From contig JAFGDK010000077.1 in assembly GCA_016932165.1 (NCBI GenBank), forward strand, positions 1 to 44,416: DNA of 44,416 nucleotides, in the 5' to 3' direction. Each line of letters begins with the position of its first letter. The stretch's first letter is position 1. Of this stretch, positions 15,434 through 23,859 are shown in pieces. Source of the DNA: Anaerolineales bacterium (GTDB lineage Bacteria > Chloroflexota > Anaerolineae > Anaerolineales > UBA11579). The position numbers were made by a program, and so were the translations under genes. The notes beneath the pieces were generated by a model that searched no databases, was not told where the DNA came from, and saw only the letters and a list, made by a program, of their open reading frames with translations.

Positions 15434-16081
15434 ATGGCAAAGCGAAAAGATGCCGGTAAGAAATTCAGGATCATATTTGTCAGACACAGCCTCACCAGGA
15501 TCTTCAGGAATCTGTTGTTTGCAACCGTGATGGTCCTGATCCTCTGGTGGGTGGCGCCATACACGCCCGGGTTTTTCAGGCCGCCAAATGATATTTATTT
15601 CCTTTGGGCGGCAGTCTTGTTCATGGTCTTGATGATCTTTTCCCTTTTCTTCCGCAATGGCAGTTTTGTTCAGGCCAGGCCGCAACACCTGGTGATCAAA
15701 GTGCCCTTCATGCGGTTGCGGATTCCTTATGACCTGGTAGAGAATGTCCGTATGGTAGTATTCAAAGACCTCTATGACAAAAAGAAAATGACATGGGCGC
15801 AGCGGCGCTTTCTTAACCCTTACCTGCCCCGCACGGTTGTCCGCATCAATCTGAACAAGTACCCCATCTCCCCATTATTAATTCAATTGTTTATGCCCAA
15901 CTACCTGATCCTGCCAGCTGATAAAGGAAAAGGGTTCGTGATCTATACCAAGCAGTACCTTGAACTCAGCACCGAGATAGACAGCCGGCTCAATGCAGCC
16001 CGGGTTGGGCAGGCAGAACCCAGGAAAAAATCGTCGGATGATGATATGGGCCTTGAAGGTTTCTTTGATCTGGATGGGTAA
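15434..16081 (+). CDS. Two-helix membrane protein with a PH-like cytoplasmic region
   Basis: Protein of 215 residues, family not certain. A basic N-terminus (MAKRKDAGKKFR) is followed by a helix pair (about 25-45 and 56-75), then a soluble part beginning RPQHLVIKVPFMRLRIPYDLVENVRMVVF, which has the look of bacterial PH-like domains: short strands after a membrane hairpin, with a conserved I-P-Y-x-x-V-E-x-V segment. The C-terminus is acidic (SSDDDMGLEGFFDLDG). Strong ribosome site GGAAGG. It is a single-gene unit closed by the terminator at 16101. The gene at 43265 has a similar layout. Function unknown. Confidence 0.7.
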   Translation: MAKRKDAGKKFRIIFVRHSLTRIFRNLLFATVMVLILWWVAPYTPGFFRPPNDIYFLWAAVLFMVLMIFSLFFRNGSFVQARPQHLVIKVPFMRLRIPYDLVENVRMVVFKDLYDKKKMTWAQRRFLNPYLPRTVVRINLNKYPISPLLIQLFMPNYLILPADKGKGFVIYTKQYLELSTEIDSRLNAARVGQAEPRKKSSDDDMGLEGFFDLDG

Positions 16082-16100
16082 AATTTCGAAAGCAAAAAAA

Positions 16101-16131
16101 AACACCAGCGGCGTAATCAGCCGCTGGTGTT
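16101..16131. terminator. Strong bidirectional terminator between convergent genes
   Basis: AACACCAGCGGC (16101-16112) and GCCGCTGGTGTT (16120-16131) form a twelve-pair GC-rich stem with a seven-base loop. A run of A precedes it and a run of T follows, so it can stop transcription from the gene at 15434 and from the histidine kinase on the other strand. Confidence 0.92.
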
Positions 16132-16147
16132 TTTTCAAGGTATTGCC

Positions 16148-17545
16148 TTATCTGCCGTAAACCGGCAGTACAACCGTGAACATCGCCCCCATCCCCAATT
16201 TCGAATCTACCCAGATACGGCCGCGGTGGTTATCCACCACTGTTTTGGTGATTGCCAGCCCCAGACCTGAACCTTCGGTCTCTTCGCTGACATTGTTCGC
16301 CCGGTAGAACGGTTCAAAAATCTTCGATTGGTCATCCAGGGGGATGCCAACGCCGGTATCTTCCACCTGGAAAATGATCTGATCGGTTTCAGATCGCCCC
16401 CGGATGGTGATCGTACCGCCAGCCGGCGTGTACTTGATCGCATTCCCCACAAGATTCTCCACCAGTTGGCGCAGTTGAATGCTGTCTCCGAGGATATCGG
16501 GCAGGCGATCCTCCATCTCCATCGCAAGGGTCAGGTCTGCTTTCGCAATCACCGGGCGCAGATTGACGAGCACTTCCCGGGCGATCTCGTAGAGCGAAAC
16601 TTTGGCAAAGTTCTTGTCCAAACGACTCTCGATCCTCCCCAGGTCCAGCACCTCGCTGATCAACTGAGTGATCCGGTGAACGCTGTCCTGCACCTGGGTG
16701 ATAAATTCTTCCTGCTGACGATTAACCTCCCCAACGCGTTTCACCAGTTCTACATACCCCAAAATCGAGGTCAAGGGAGAACGAATATCATGCGAGACAG
16801 TATTCACAAACTGGGTTTTCATCCGGTTGAGTTCTTTTAGATAGGTAATATCATGGAGGGTGACCAACTGGCCAAGCCCCTTGATCTGCACGCTGGTCAC
16901 CCGGTAATACGATTCGTCTTCTCCGAGGATTTCTACCCGGTTTGGGTCAGGAGAATCCCCCCTGATTGCAGAAAGCAAGGTGCGGTGAGACAAAGCTTCA
17001 TCGTATGGTTTCCCCACCAGCTCAGCGATATTCAGGCGGAGCGCATTGCAGGCAGTCCGGTTGGCCAGGGCCATTTTTCTTTCCTCATCAATCAAAATCA
17101 CCCCATCGCTGATCTCAGAGAGGACAAAATCCATTTCATCCCTGAGAATGATCCTGTCACCGGCTTCCGAATTGACCACCACAGCCCGCCGCATGCAGTC
17201 TGCCACCGCAAATTGGATAAATTCAACATCAAATGGAAATCGCAGCCAGTGGGAGAATCCGGTCTCCAGCACCTGATTCTGGCCCAGCTGCGGGGCTGCC
17301 GGGCTGATCAGGATTATCTCTGCCCGCGGATATTTGGAATGCATCTTTTCAGCCCTTGCCAGCGCACCCTCATCCAGCAGATCCTCTGATACGATCACCA
17401 CATCAGGCTGAAAGGACTCGAGTTTCTCCTCCAGCTTGGCAAAGCTCGCTGCCTGCTCAGTGTGATAGCCAACCAATGAGTCAGCCACCAGCGCAGCAAC
17501 TTTTTGGTCTTTACCGGCAAATAAGATTTTCCCTAATGGACTCAT
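16148..17545 (-). CDS. PAS-containing sensor histidine kinase with a degenerate N-terminal receiver
   Basis: Soluble kinase of about 465 residues; no membrane helix is seen. Residues about 4-120 have the length and pattern of a receiver domain (GKILFAGKDQKV, PDVVIVSEDL, AEIILISP), but the phospho-acceptor position in VVIVS is Ser and the N-terminal acidic pair is missing, so it is probably not phosphorylated. A PAS domain (about 140-235) follows, with a short helix to HisKA (SHDIRSPL), N box ENLVGNAIKYTPAGG, G1 DTGVGIP and G2 GSGLGLAI. I chose ATG 17545 behind AAGGG at nine bases; the frame stays open to a TTG at 17602. No regulator gene adjoins it. The DUF711 gene ends 158 bases upstream. 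Confidence 0.87.
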   Translation of the reverse strand: MSPLGKILFAGKDQKVAALVADSLVGYHTEQAASFAKLEEKLESFQPDVVIVSEDLLDEGALARAEKMHSKYPRAEIILISPAAPQLGQNQVLETGFSHWLRFPFDVEFIQFAVADCMRRAVVVNSEAGDRIILRDEMDFVLSEISDGVILIDEERKMALANRTACNALRLNIAELVGKPYDEALSHRTLLSAIRGDSPDPNRVEILGEDESYYRVTSVQIKGLGQLVTLHDITYLKELNRMKTQFVNTVSHDIRSPLTSILGYVELVKRVGEVNRQQEEFITQVQDSVHRITQLISEVLDLGRIESRLDKNFAKVSLYEIAREVLVNLRPVIAKADLTLAMEMEDRLPDILGDSIQLRQLVENLVGNAIKYTPAGGTITIRGRSETDQIIFQVEDTGVGIPLDDQSKIFEPFYRANNVSEETEGSGLGLAITKTVVDNHRGRIWVDSKLGMGAMFTVVLPVYGR

Positions 17546-17703
17546 CAGGTGATACCCTTTTGCAAAATCTCCTCGCACAGCCAGCCGAGGACTGCCGACC
17601 AATCAGATCAGCACAGATCAGTTCACAACCAGCGATTAAAAATCGTTCCTGTTCCTCCAACAACGGTTCAATAATAGCATGTTTGCAAACTTCAGGCGCT
17701 GAT

Positions 17704-18933
17704 TCAGCCCTGACTCTTTCCCCGCGCCTGGATATCAACCTTCCCGGCCTGGCGCAGCAAGGATGACAGCCCCTGTGCTGAAATCGGCATCACCCGGCTG
17801 TTGGCAAAAAAAGGAAAATCAAAATTGGTGGGTTCTCCTGCCTGCTTGCCCGGCACTGGCATCAGGCGGGCAGTCAGCGGCTTATCCAGGCGCAAGGCCA
17901 GGGCAGCCAAGTCCAGCAACAGCGGGGCGATCTCATCTGGTGAGGTATCACCTGGAAGCGGGATCGTGTCCAGCCCAGTGCCGCACACCGCCGAGTACAT
18001 CAGCAGGTCTTTCACGGTCAGATCTCCATGCGCGGCCCGGTCTGCTAACACCGAATCTTCCAATTGGGGGAAGAGCAACCCGCTGAACCCCACCCGCGGG
18101 AAATCCGAAATATCCAGCGTGGACGCCAGCATGGCGGCAGCCGCCAGCGAGCCGTGCAAGCCGACCTCCGGTACACCGATCAATTCGACCGCATGGCCGA
18201 TGGAGCACTCATCCGATGGGAACGGGGCCAGAGAGAAATCGATCCCGGTGAAAACGAAGTCATGCATCGCCGCAAGTTGATCGCCCACGGCAGAGAGGGC
18301 CGCCGCGTGTGCCTCCACGGACTTTCGCAGGCTTGCCAGCCCGCCCTCCAGCGAATCTGCGGTTTCAAAGGCCGATACCGCCAGACTGGCGGCTTCAACT
18401 GCCAGGGCAAACCCGGGCTGTCCGCCCGAATGGTAAGCTGCCGGAAAGAAAGGCGAGCCGTCCTCCACATTGGCGAGGGCGGTGAAATACAGGTTGGCAA
18501 ATCCATTCGGATCCTGCGGCGCCAGCTGGGTGATGATCTGGGCACAAGCCTGCACGGCTGGCATGGATACCCCAACCTCTTTGGTGGCCATCTCAGCGCT
18601 GCAGAAAATCGTCTGCGTGGCGGCAATGATCTCAGGGATCAGGGTATAACTCTCCGGGTATGAGATCAGCGCAGGACCGATGGCTGAATAGGCAAACCCG
18701 GCCCCGACTGCAGAACGTTCAAGTTCCTGCACTGCGGCGATGATCTCTTCTCTCGCCAGACCGGAGAACAGGATCGGGAAAGGGATCGTTGCCATCCGGG
18801 TAGTCTGCACCTGGTAACCAGCAGCCGTGAAGCGGGTCACCGCTTGACGGGCTGCGGCACCGGCCTGTGTGATCAATCCCATTTTGAGCGGCCAGCCGGG
18901 ATCAAGAAAGAAAGTGATTGAACGGATTTTCAT
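17704..18933 (-). CDS. DUF711 (UPF0210) family protein
   Basis: Protein of 409 residues, close to the family length. Recognisable family stretches are the N-terminal KIRSITFFLDPG, FTGIDFSLAPFP, AVCGTGLDTIPLPGDTS and a C-terminal PVPGKQAGEPTNFDFPFFANSRV. The fold is related to glycyl-radical enzymes of the PFL-like group in structural classifications, but no catalytic role is established and I do not assign one. The TrmH-family gene ends 16 bases upstream, so they are probably co-transcribed. ATG 18933 has no clear Shine-Dalgarno sequence, which fits coupling to the upstream gene. Confidence 0.85.
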   Translation of the reverse strand: MKIRSITFFLDPGWPLKMGLITQAGAAARQAVTRFTAAGYQVQTTRMATIPFPILFSGLAREEIIAAVQELERSAVGAGFAYSAIGPALISYPESYTLIPEIIAATQTIFCSAEMATKEVGVSMPAVQACAQIITQLAPQDPNGFANLYFTALANVEDGSPFFPAAYHSGGQPGFALAVEAASLAVSAFETADSLEGGLASLRKSVEAHAAALSAVGDQLAAMHDFVFTGIDFSLAPFPSDECSIGHAVELIGVPEVGLHGSLAAAAMLASTLDISDFPRVGFSGLLFPQLEDSVLADRAAHGDLTVKDLLMYSAVCGTGLDTIPLPGDTSPDEIAPLLLDLAALALRLDKPLTARLMPVPGKQAGEPTNFDFPFFANSRVMPISAQGLSSLLRQAGKVDIQARGKSQG

Positions 18934-18949
18934 GATCAGTAATCAGTGG

Positions 18950-19735
18950 TTAATTTTGAGTGGTTTCATCTCTCTGCCGCAGGGCTTCATAGACCAGAAT
19001 CGCCCCAGCGGCAGCGGCATTCAGCGATTCGCTGCCCCCCGGCATGGGGATGTGAAGCGGTTTTGCGGCCCGGAGCAATACACCGCTGACCCCATCTGCC
19101 TCGCTGCCCACGATCAGCGCGGACGGTTGATCCAGCGCCGCCAGGGTATGTGCAACACCCTGGCCCATCACCGAAGCCCACAGCTGCACCCCCCACCGCT
19201 TGCAGACCTGAATGATCTCCTCATCGGAGAGTACCGCCGCCGGCAGTCTGAAGTGGGCGCCCATCCCGGCGCGCACCACCTTTGGTGAGAAGATGTCCGT
19301 ACAGCCTTCTGAGAGCAGCGCGGCTTCCACACCTGCCGCCGCTGCGGTGCGGAGCAATGAACCAAGATTGCCAGGATCGCTGATCCGGTCGAGAACCAGC
19401 ACCAGGCTGGGTTTTTCAGGCAGCGGCAGCGGGTCGGCTTCCAGCACCAAGAGTATCCCCTGGGGTGTTTTGGTCTCGCTGACTGCCTGAATCACGTACT
19501 CGGCTGCCGCTTCAATGGCTATCCCCCGTTGAGCCAACCCGGCCACAAGCGCCATGCCGCGCTCGCTCAGGTCAGGAGCATGCAGGCCGTAGCGCACCGG
19601 CATTCCCGCGGCAAGCGCTTCCTCACACAAACGCACACCTTCAACTACAAAGGCGTGGTGTTTCTTCCTGGCTTTTGCGCGGGTCTGAAGCTGGCGGATT
19701 TCTTTGACTTTGCTGTTTTGCGTGGAGGTAATCAA
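18950..19735 (-). CDS. TrmH/SpoU-family RNA 2'-O-methyltransferase
   Basis: Protein of about 261 residues. The N-terminal substrate-binding domain starts ITSTQNSKVKEIRQLQTRAKARKKHHAFVVEGVRL, and the SPOUT knot domain carries the three family motifs: DPGNLGSLLRTA, LIVGSEADGVS and IPMPGGSESLNAAAAGAIL. It should use S-adenosylmethionine to methylate a ribose in rRNA or tRNA; the exact site cannot be read from sequence. I chose TTG 19735, which overlaps the macro gene's TGA as TTGA and has AAGGA nine bases upstream; the first residues then match the usual family start. A TTG at 19756 would add seven residues inside the macro gene. Likely operon with the macro and DUF711 genes. Confidence 0.9.
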   Translation of the reverse strand: MITSTQNSKVKEIRQLQTRAKARKKHHAFVVEGVRLCEEALAAGMPVRYGLHAPDLSERGMALVAGLAQRGIAIEAAAEYVIQAVSETKTPQGILLVLEADPLPLPEKPSLVLVLDRISDPGNLGSLLRTAAAAGVEAALLSEGCTDIFSPKVVRAGMGAHFRLPAAVLSDEEIIQVCKRWGVQLWASVMGQGVAHTLAALDQPSALIVGSEADGVSGVLLRAAKPLHIPMPGGSESLNAAAAGAILVYEALRQRDETTQN

Positions 19736-20307
19736 GCTGGAAATTCCTTGTCCCAAATATGGTGGAATGCTTCACTGGTAGGATCATCATACACCACCAT
19801 GCGGATGTCGGTCAGCTGGCTTTCCGGGTGGGATACAAAATAGGAGACCAACGACTGGTAAAAAACCCTGGCTGCCCGCCTTTTAGGGAACCCGAAGATG
19901 CCGGTGGATATGGCTGAAAACGCGATTGAGGTCAGGGATAATTCATCCGCCAGGCGCAAAGAGCCAGCGATTGCTGCGGTCAGCTTGTCTTCCTCATCTC
20001 CCCGCCCCCAGATGGGCCCAACCGCATGAATGATATAGCGGCAGTCCAGATTGCCGCCTGAAGTATATGCCGGCGATTCGTGGGTTACCTCGCCGCGGTC
20101 ACGGATCCATGCCTGGCTTTCTTCGTTGATCACCTGCCCGCCTTTGCGCAGGATCATGGCGGCCACCCCGCCTCCGTGCCGCAGGCGAGGATTGGCGGCA
20201 TTCACAATTGCATCGACTTGTTGGAGCGTGAGGTCTCCCCGGATAAGGGTAATTTTACGATCAGGGTCTAGCTGATATTCACCCAAGACCTGGTCTTCCA
20301 TCTTCAT
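19732..20307 (-). CDS. Macro-domain ADP-ribose-binding or -hydrolysing protein
   Basis: Protein of about 191 residues, almost entirely one macro domain. Visible signatures are IRGDLT (22-27), IVNAANPRLRHGGGVAAMI (34-52), YIIHAVGP and SAISTGIFGFP. Asn39 and the Gly-rich loop match the ADP-ribose site of MacroD-type hydrolases, which remove ADP-ribose from proteins or deacetylate O-acetyl-ADP-ribose. I chose ATG 20307, with GGGAG eleven bases upstream; a GTG at 20319 overlaps that ribosome site. The stop codon overlaps the start of the TrmH-family gene. This is the first gene of a minus-strand set, with its promoter presumably in 20308-20653. Confidence 0.9.
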   Translation of the reverse strand: MKMEDQVLGEYQLDPDRKITLIRGDLTLQQVDAIVNAANPRLRHGGGVAAMILRKGGQVINEESQAWIRDRGEVTHESPAYTSGGNLDCRYIIHAVGPIWGRGDEEDKLTAAIAGSLRLADELSLTSIAFSAISTGIFGFPKRRAARVFYQSLVSYFVSHPESQLTDIRMVVYDDPTSEAFHHIWDKEFPA

Positions 20308-20653
20308 CAAATAACTCACTCCCTGGTTCTTGGTTTACGGTGCCAGTGCAGATATGAAAGCTTCAACGCCTGGAGGATGGTACCCTCTGGATACCATTAT
20401 AACTGACAAAATCGATCCGAATGCCGGGCAGCCGGAAGCAGCTTGATCGCATTTACCCCGACAACGCAGGTAAAACAATGTGATTCGCGCACAAGGTGCC
20501 GCCTTGCATATTCGTCTGAATGAAAATGCAAGGTGGTTGAGCCTGTTTTTCGGGCCAATACGGCCATCCTCCCCCCTGATTGGATTGCTTACAATTACGA
20601 AAGACAGGTTGATTTTTGAAATCCGGATTTTATGATTATGATAGAATGGCGAT
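20308..20653. other. Divergent intergenic region
   Basis: About 346 bases between the macro gene and the response regulator. Small imperfect repeats are present, such as GGTACC and GGATACC near 20378-20396, and AAATCCGGATTT at 20619-20630 is a perfect 12-bp palindrome. No credible gene, tRNA or riboswitch was recognised. The plus-strand promoter is listed separately. Confidence 0.4.
20609..20636 (+). promoter_or_regulatory. Putative promoter with a palindromic spacer
   Basis: TTGATT (20609-20614) and TATGAT (20631-20636) are 16 bases apart. The spacer contains the perfect palindrome AAATCCGGATTT, a possible operator. Transcription would begin near 20643, leaving about 11 bases before ATG 20654 and no Shine-Dalgarno sequence, so the transcript would be nearly leaderless. 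Confidence 0.5.
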
Positions 20654-21775
20654 ATGGCCGGGAACAGAATCGTGATCGTAGATGACCAGATGGAAGCCAC
20701 CCGCATGATCCAGAAAAACCTGGAGACACTCGAACAGGACTTTGAGATCAGCTATGCCCTTTCGGGCGAAGAAGCGCTTCTGGAACTGGGGAAAAAGACC
20801 GATCTGCTGATCGCCGATTTCCGCCTGCCAGGGATGACCGGGCTGGAATTGATGGCTAAGTTCAAAGCCCGCAACCCAGATGGAAAAGTGATTTTGATCA
20901 GCGGGGTGACAGATCAGCGCCTTCGGCACCAGGTTGCCCAGGCTGGCGCCGATGCCTTCTTCTTTAAACCGATTGACATGCCAGAATTCCTCGATGCTGT
21001 GGAACGCGCCATGGGGCTGGTCAAAACCATTTTGCCGCCGGAACTGTATCTTTATTCCGAGGAAATCATGGAAGAAGGTCCCGGCGAGGCTGAGACACAC
21101 GCCGGGATGACCGACCAGATCTCTGAACTGCGGGGGGAACTAGATGCCGCCGCGGTGCTGCTGGTGGCCGACCAGGGCGAGATTCTCTTTCGGGCCGGTG
21201 ATTTACCCGATCCTTCGCTTGAGACTGCCCTGATGCCGGTGTTGATGCGGGCTTTCTCCGCCGGGGTGGGTATCTCTCATTTCCTCGGACAGCACGTCCC
21301 TGATCATTTTTTCAGCTTCCGCGGGGAAAATTACGATCTCTTCCTGGTGCCGGTGGGCGATGCCCACTGCCTGATGGTGCTCACCCGCCCAATTCTGCCC
21401 AAGCAGCTTGGCTACCTTGCCGAGAGGATCCATGCCACCTCCAAAACGGTGCTGCTGAGCCTGGCCCGGCTGGGGATTCTCTCACCGGGGACCGGCGGTC
21501 TGGACACGGGGGCACATCCCGGTACAGGCGCTTTGCGCACAGGTGCTCTGCGGACCCCCACCGGTGAATTGATTGTCCAGGATGTGGATTCGGACTCTCT
21601 GGCAGATGAAAGCCTTGAAGACCTGTTTGAATCGGGCACCCACGAGGTAACCACTGATGCCGATTCTTTCTGGGATTCGCTTTCAGCCGAGGATGTGAAA
21701 CCGGATCTTTCCAGCGGCGATTCGCTTTCTTATGACCAGGCCGCCAAACTCGGCCTGGCTCCCAACGAAGAATAG
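20654..21775 (+). CDS. Receiver-domain protein with a roadblock/LC7-like middle domain
   Basis: Protein of 373 residues. The N-terminal receiver (3-120) has Asp10-Asp11, phospho-acceptor Asp55 in LLIAD and Lys105 in FFKP. Residues about 145-275 (ISELRGELDAAAVLLVADQGEILFRAG...LFLVPVGDAHCLMVL) have the length and strand pattern of a roadblock/LC7 or GAF-type sensor module; I favour roadblock but cannot prove it. A linker with repeated GTGALRT-like units (about 277-298) and an acidic, Ser/Asp-rich tail end the protein. There is no DNA-binding or enzymatic output domain, so it probably acts through protein contacts. Single gene with its own promoter. Confidence 0.78.
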   Translation: MAGNRIVIVDDQMEATRMIQKNLETLEQDFEISYALSGEEALLELGKKTDLLIADFRLPGMTGLELMAKFKARNPDGKVILISGVTDQRLRHQVAQAGADAFFFKPIDMPEFLDAVERAMGLVKTILPPELYLYSEEIMEEGPGEAETHAGMTDQISELRGELDAAAVLLVADQGEILFRAGDLPDPSLETALMPVLMRAFSAGVGISHFLGQHVPDHFFSFRGENYDLFLVPVGDAHCLMVLTRPILPKQLGYLAERIHATSKTVLLSLARLGILSPGTGGLDTGAHPGTGALRTGALRTPTGELIVQDVDSDSLADESLEDLFESGTHEVTTDADSFWDSLSAEDVKPDLSSGDSLSYDQAAKLGLAPNEE

Positions 21776-21928
21776 GATTAGATTTTCGGTTGTCGGGGTG
21801 GGTTCGCCGATTGCAAAGCACGCGGAAACACGCCTGTTAGACTGTTTAAATTTCCAGGTGGGTTCTGATGGAAAATCAATTGAGAACTCACCCCTGTTGG
21901 ATGCTTTTCGTGAGTATTTCTACAGTTT

Positions 21929-22660
21929 TTATGGCACGCCGGCCAGCGCGGCGCCGATGATGCCTGCCTCGTTGAAGCTTTCAGCGATCACAATCTCTGC
22001 CTGCACGGTCAGATAAGGCATGAACTTTTTATATTTTTTACTCACCCCGCCCCCCAGGATGATCAAATCCGGCCAGACCAAACCTTCCAGGCGGGTTAGA
22101 TAAGTATCCAGCTGCTTCCCCCATTTTTTCCAGGAGAGCTCATCGCGCAGGCGGGCTGCATCGGAGGCTATCAGTTCAGCGTCCTCACAGTCGATCTCGA
22201 TATGACCGAGCTCAGTATTGGGCAGCAGTTTGCCATCGGTGAACAACGCTGTTCCCAAACCGGTGCCGACGGTGACCACCAGGACCACCCCCATACGGCC
22301 CTGGCCAGCGCCAAAGGCCATTTCCGCCAACCCGGCAGCATCGGCGTCATTGATCACTTTCACCGGGCAGCCAGTGGCTTCACTGAAGAGTGCCGCCGCA
22401 TCGGTACCGATCCACTTCTGGTGGATATTGGCAGCCGTGCGGGCGATCCCATGCTGGACCGCGGCGGGAAACCCGCAGCCGATGGGACCATCCCAGGCAT
22501 AGTGCCGGGCAATTTTCGCAACGGTTTCAGCAACGGATTTGGGTTTGGACGGCTGCGGGGTGGGAATCCGGTAACGTTTGGTCAACATTTCGCCCTTCTC
22601 AATATCCACAGGCGCGCCTTTGATCCCTGATCCGCCAATATCAATGCCAAGCACCTGCAT
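21929..22660 (-). CDS. ppgK: Polyphosphate glucokinase (ROK family)
   Basis: Cytoplasmic kinase of 243 residues that phosphorylates glucose with polyphosphate or ATP. It has phosphate-1 motif [11 protein letters not shown] near the N-terminus, a catalytic Asp in [11 protein letters not shown], phosphate-2 motif [12 protein letters not shown] followed by [10 protein letters not shown], and an adenosine-motif region [17 protein letters not shown]. The NDADAAG and PNTELGH stretches and the short length are typical of PpgK rather than of general ROK repressors or zinc-binding ROK glucokinases. I chose ATG 22660, with GGAG six bases upstream, over a TTG at 22666. It stands alone and converges with the response regulator gene. 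Confidence 0.9.
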   Translation of the reverse strand: MQVLGIDIGGSGIKGAPVDIEKGEMLTKRYRIPTPQPSKPKSVAETVAKIARHYAWDGPIGCGFPAAVQHGIARTAANIHQKWIGTDAAALFSEATGCPVKVINDADAAGLAEMAFGAGQGRMGVVLVVTVGTGLGTALFTDGKLLPNTELGHIEIDCEDAELIASDAARLRDELSWKKWGKQLDTYLTRLEGLVWPDLIILGGGVSKKYKKFMPYLTVQAEIVIAESFNEAGIIGAALAGVP

Positions 22661-22983
22661 AGTCAACTCCTTTAACCTTTCAAGTATTGATTATATCAAT
22701 AATTAAGAATCAACAATTTACCTGGTGCGCAAGTGTTGCGCTCAAGGTAATGTTTACCCATCACCTCACCCCTTCACCAATCCAGGAAAGGGGCTTGGGA
22801 AGTACTTCTTCTGGGGCAGATGAGGTGGATGGTGGTCGAAAGGTTGGGAGCACTGGAAACCACGCTGAGTGTCCAATATCCCTCACGCTGAGATTTGGAT
22901 GTTATCTGTCTAATCCTTTGTTAGATTATAAGCAAAAAGGCCAAATGTTTTGAATGGTTCATACACCTAGACAAACCCTCAAA
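22661..22983. other. Intergenic stretch without a recognised gene
   Basis: About 323 bases between two minus-strand genes. It contains AT-rich promoter-like DNA near the ppgK start and a C-rich segment near 22760-22800. The open frames here show no ribosome site or recognisable product. No RNA gene or clear repeat was seen. Confidence 0.35.
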
Positions 22984-23859
22984 TCAAGTCTTTTTCTGGT
23001 TCACTGCCTGTTTAAGTTGCGACATGTGTGTTAGTTCGTGGGAGGCAAAATAACTTACCTGTTGTTTGATCGAAACGATTCCGAATTCCTCGTGACTGCC
23101 CTTCCGCCACCAATCCTCAAGGGGGAGTGCCTCCAGCTTATCAAGCATCTCGCGCCGCGAGGCTTGGTATATCTCGAAAATCTCGCGCGTGGACGGCGGA
23201 TGTTCGTTCTCTTCCTTCGCCCATGTCCAAACTGCTTTCATCTCCAGCACGGGATATTGCTCTTTCAGGAACAGGTCAAGGCGATAACTGATCACGGCCT
23301 GTGCATCGCGTAAATGTGACAAAATGTTGCGGACAGACCAACCGCTGTCTTCTGATTGACGAACCATGTCGTTTTCTGACAAGGGTTCGATCAGCACTGC
23401 GACTTCCAAGGGCGTCTTTTTCAGCCTTTCCAATGCTTCTAATGGATCAAGCGCCTCCAGCCAGTAGACTGGAGGAAACCATTGGAATGTCTCCCCCCAC
23501 GCACCACAGGTGGGGCATATTTCAGGGATGATACTGAGCGCCAGGTGCCCGCAGATGCGACAAACGTAGGGATGAGGCGTCTCATCGATGAGCGGCAGCC
23601 GCCCTTCGGCCAAAGCGGTTGCACCTTTGCGAAGCGCGGCTTGAACATCTGGGTTATCCAAAGATGAAGCTGTTCGTTCGATTTCGGTTGCCAGTGATTC
23701 TTTCTTTGCTCGCAGATCGTGTTCCCAGGCTGCATGTCGACAGAGCGAGTCTGCTGTGGCGCGGGCAAGTTTGGCGATATTGTACTGCCCCTCGGCTTCG
23801 AGCCGCAATGCCAGAGCGAGTAGTTTAACAAGGGTGCTATTCAATTCCGAATTTTGCAC
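22984..23859 (-). CDS. DinB-family protein fused to a rubredoxin-like zinc ribbon
   Basis: Protein of 291 residues. An N-terminal helical region (about 1-90, LEAEGQYNIAKLARATADSL) resembles rubrerythrin- or ferritin-like helices. It is followed by a metal-binding knuckle pair CRICG and CPTCG (about 99-118), and then a DinB-like four-helix domain (about 150-285) with candidate metal-ligand histidines in ILSHLRDAQ and ASHELTHMSQL. DinB-like proteins are often metal-dependent thiol transferases, but the substrate is unknown. The start is GTG 23859 behind AAGGAG at seven bases. It is a single gene facing away from the thiamine operon. The domain order is unusual; both parts are clear enough to rule out a chance reading. 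Confidence 0.8.
   Translation of the reverse strand: MQNSELNSTLVKLLALALRLEAEGQYNIAKLARATADSLCRHAAWEHDLRAKKESLATEIERTASSLDNPDVQAALRKGATALAEGRLPLIDETPHPYVCRICGHLALSIIPEICPTCGAWGETFQWFPPVYWLEALDPLEALERLKKTPLEVAVLIEPLSENDMVRQSEDSGWSVRNILSHLRDAQAVISYRLDLFLKEQYPVLEMKAVWTWAKEENEHPPSTREIFEIYQASRREMLDKLEALPLEDWWRKGSHEEFGIVSIKQQVSYFASHELTHMSQLKQAVNQKKT

Noticed and set aside
17511..17738. 75-codon minus-strand frame between the DUF711 gene and the histidine kinase
   Set aside because: It overlaps both neighbours, has no ribosome site and no recognisable product; the 158-base gap is more likely untranslated.
22750..22900. C- and G-rich segment that looked like a remnant of a mobile element
   Set aside because: No terminal repeats, no duplicated target site and no second copy in the window.
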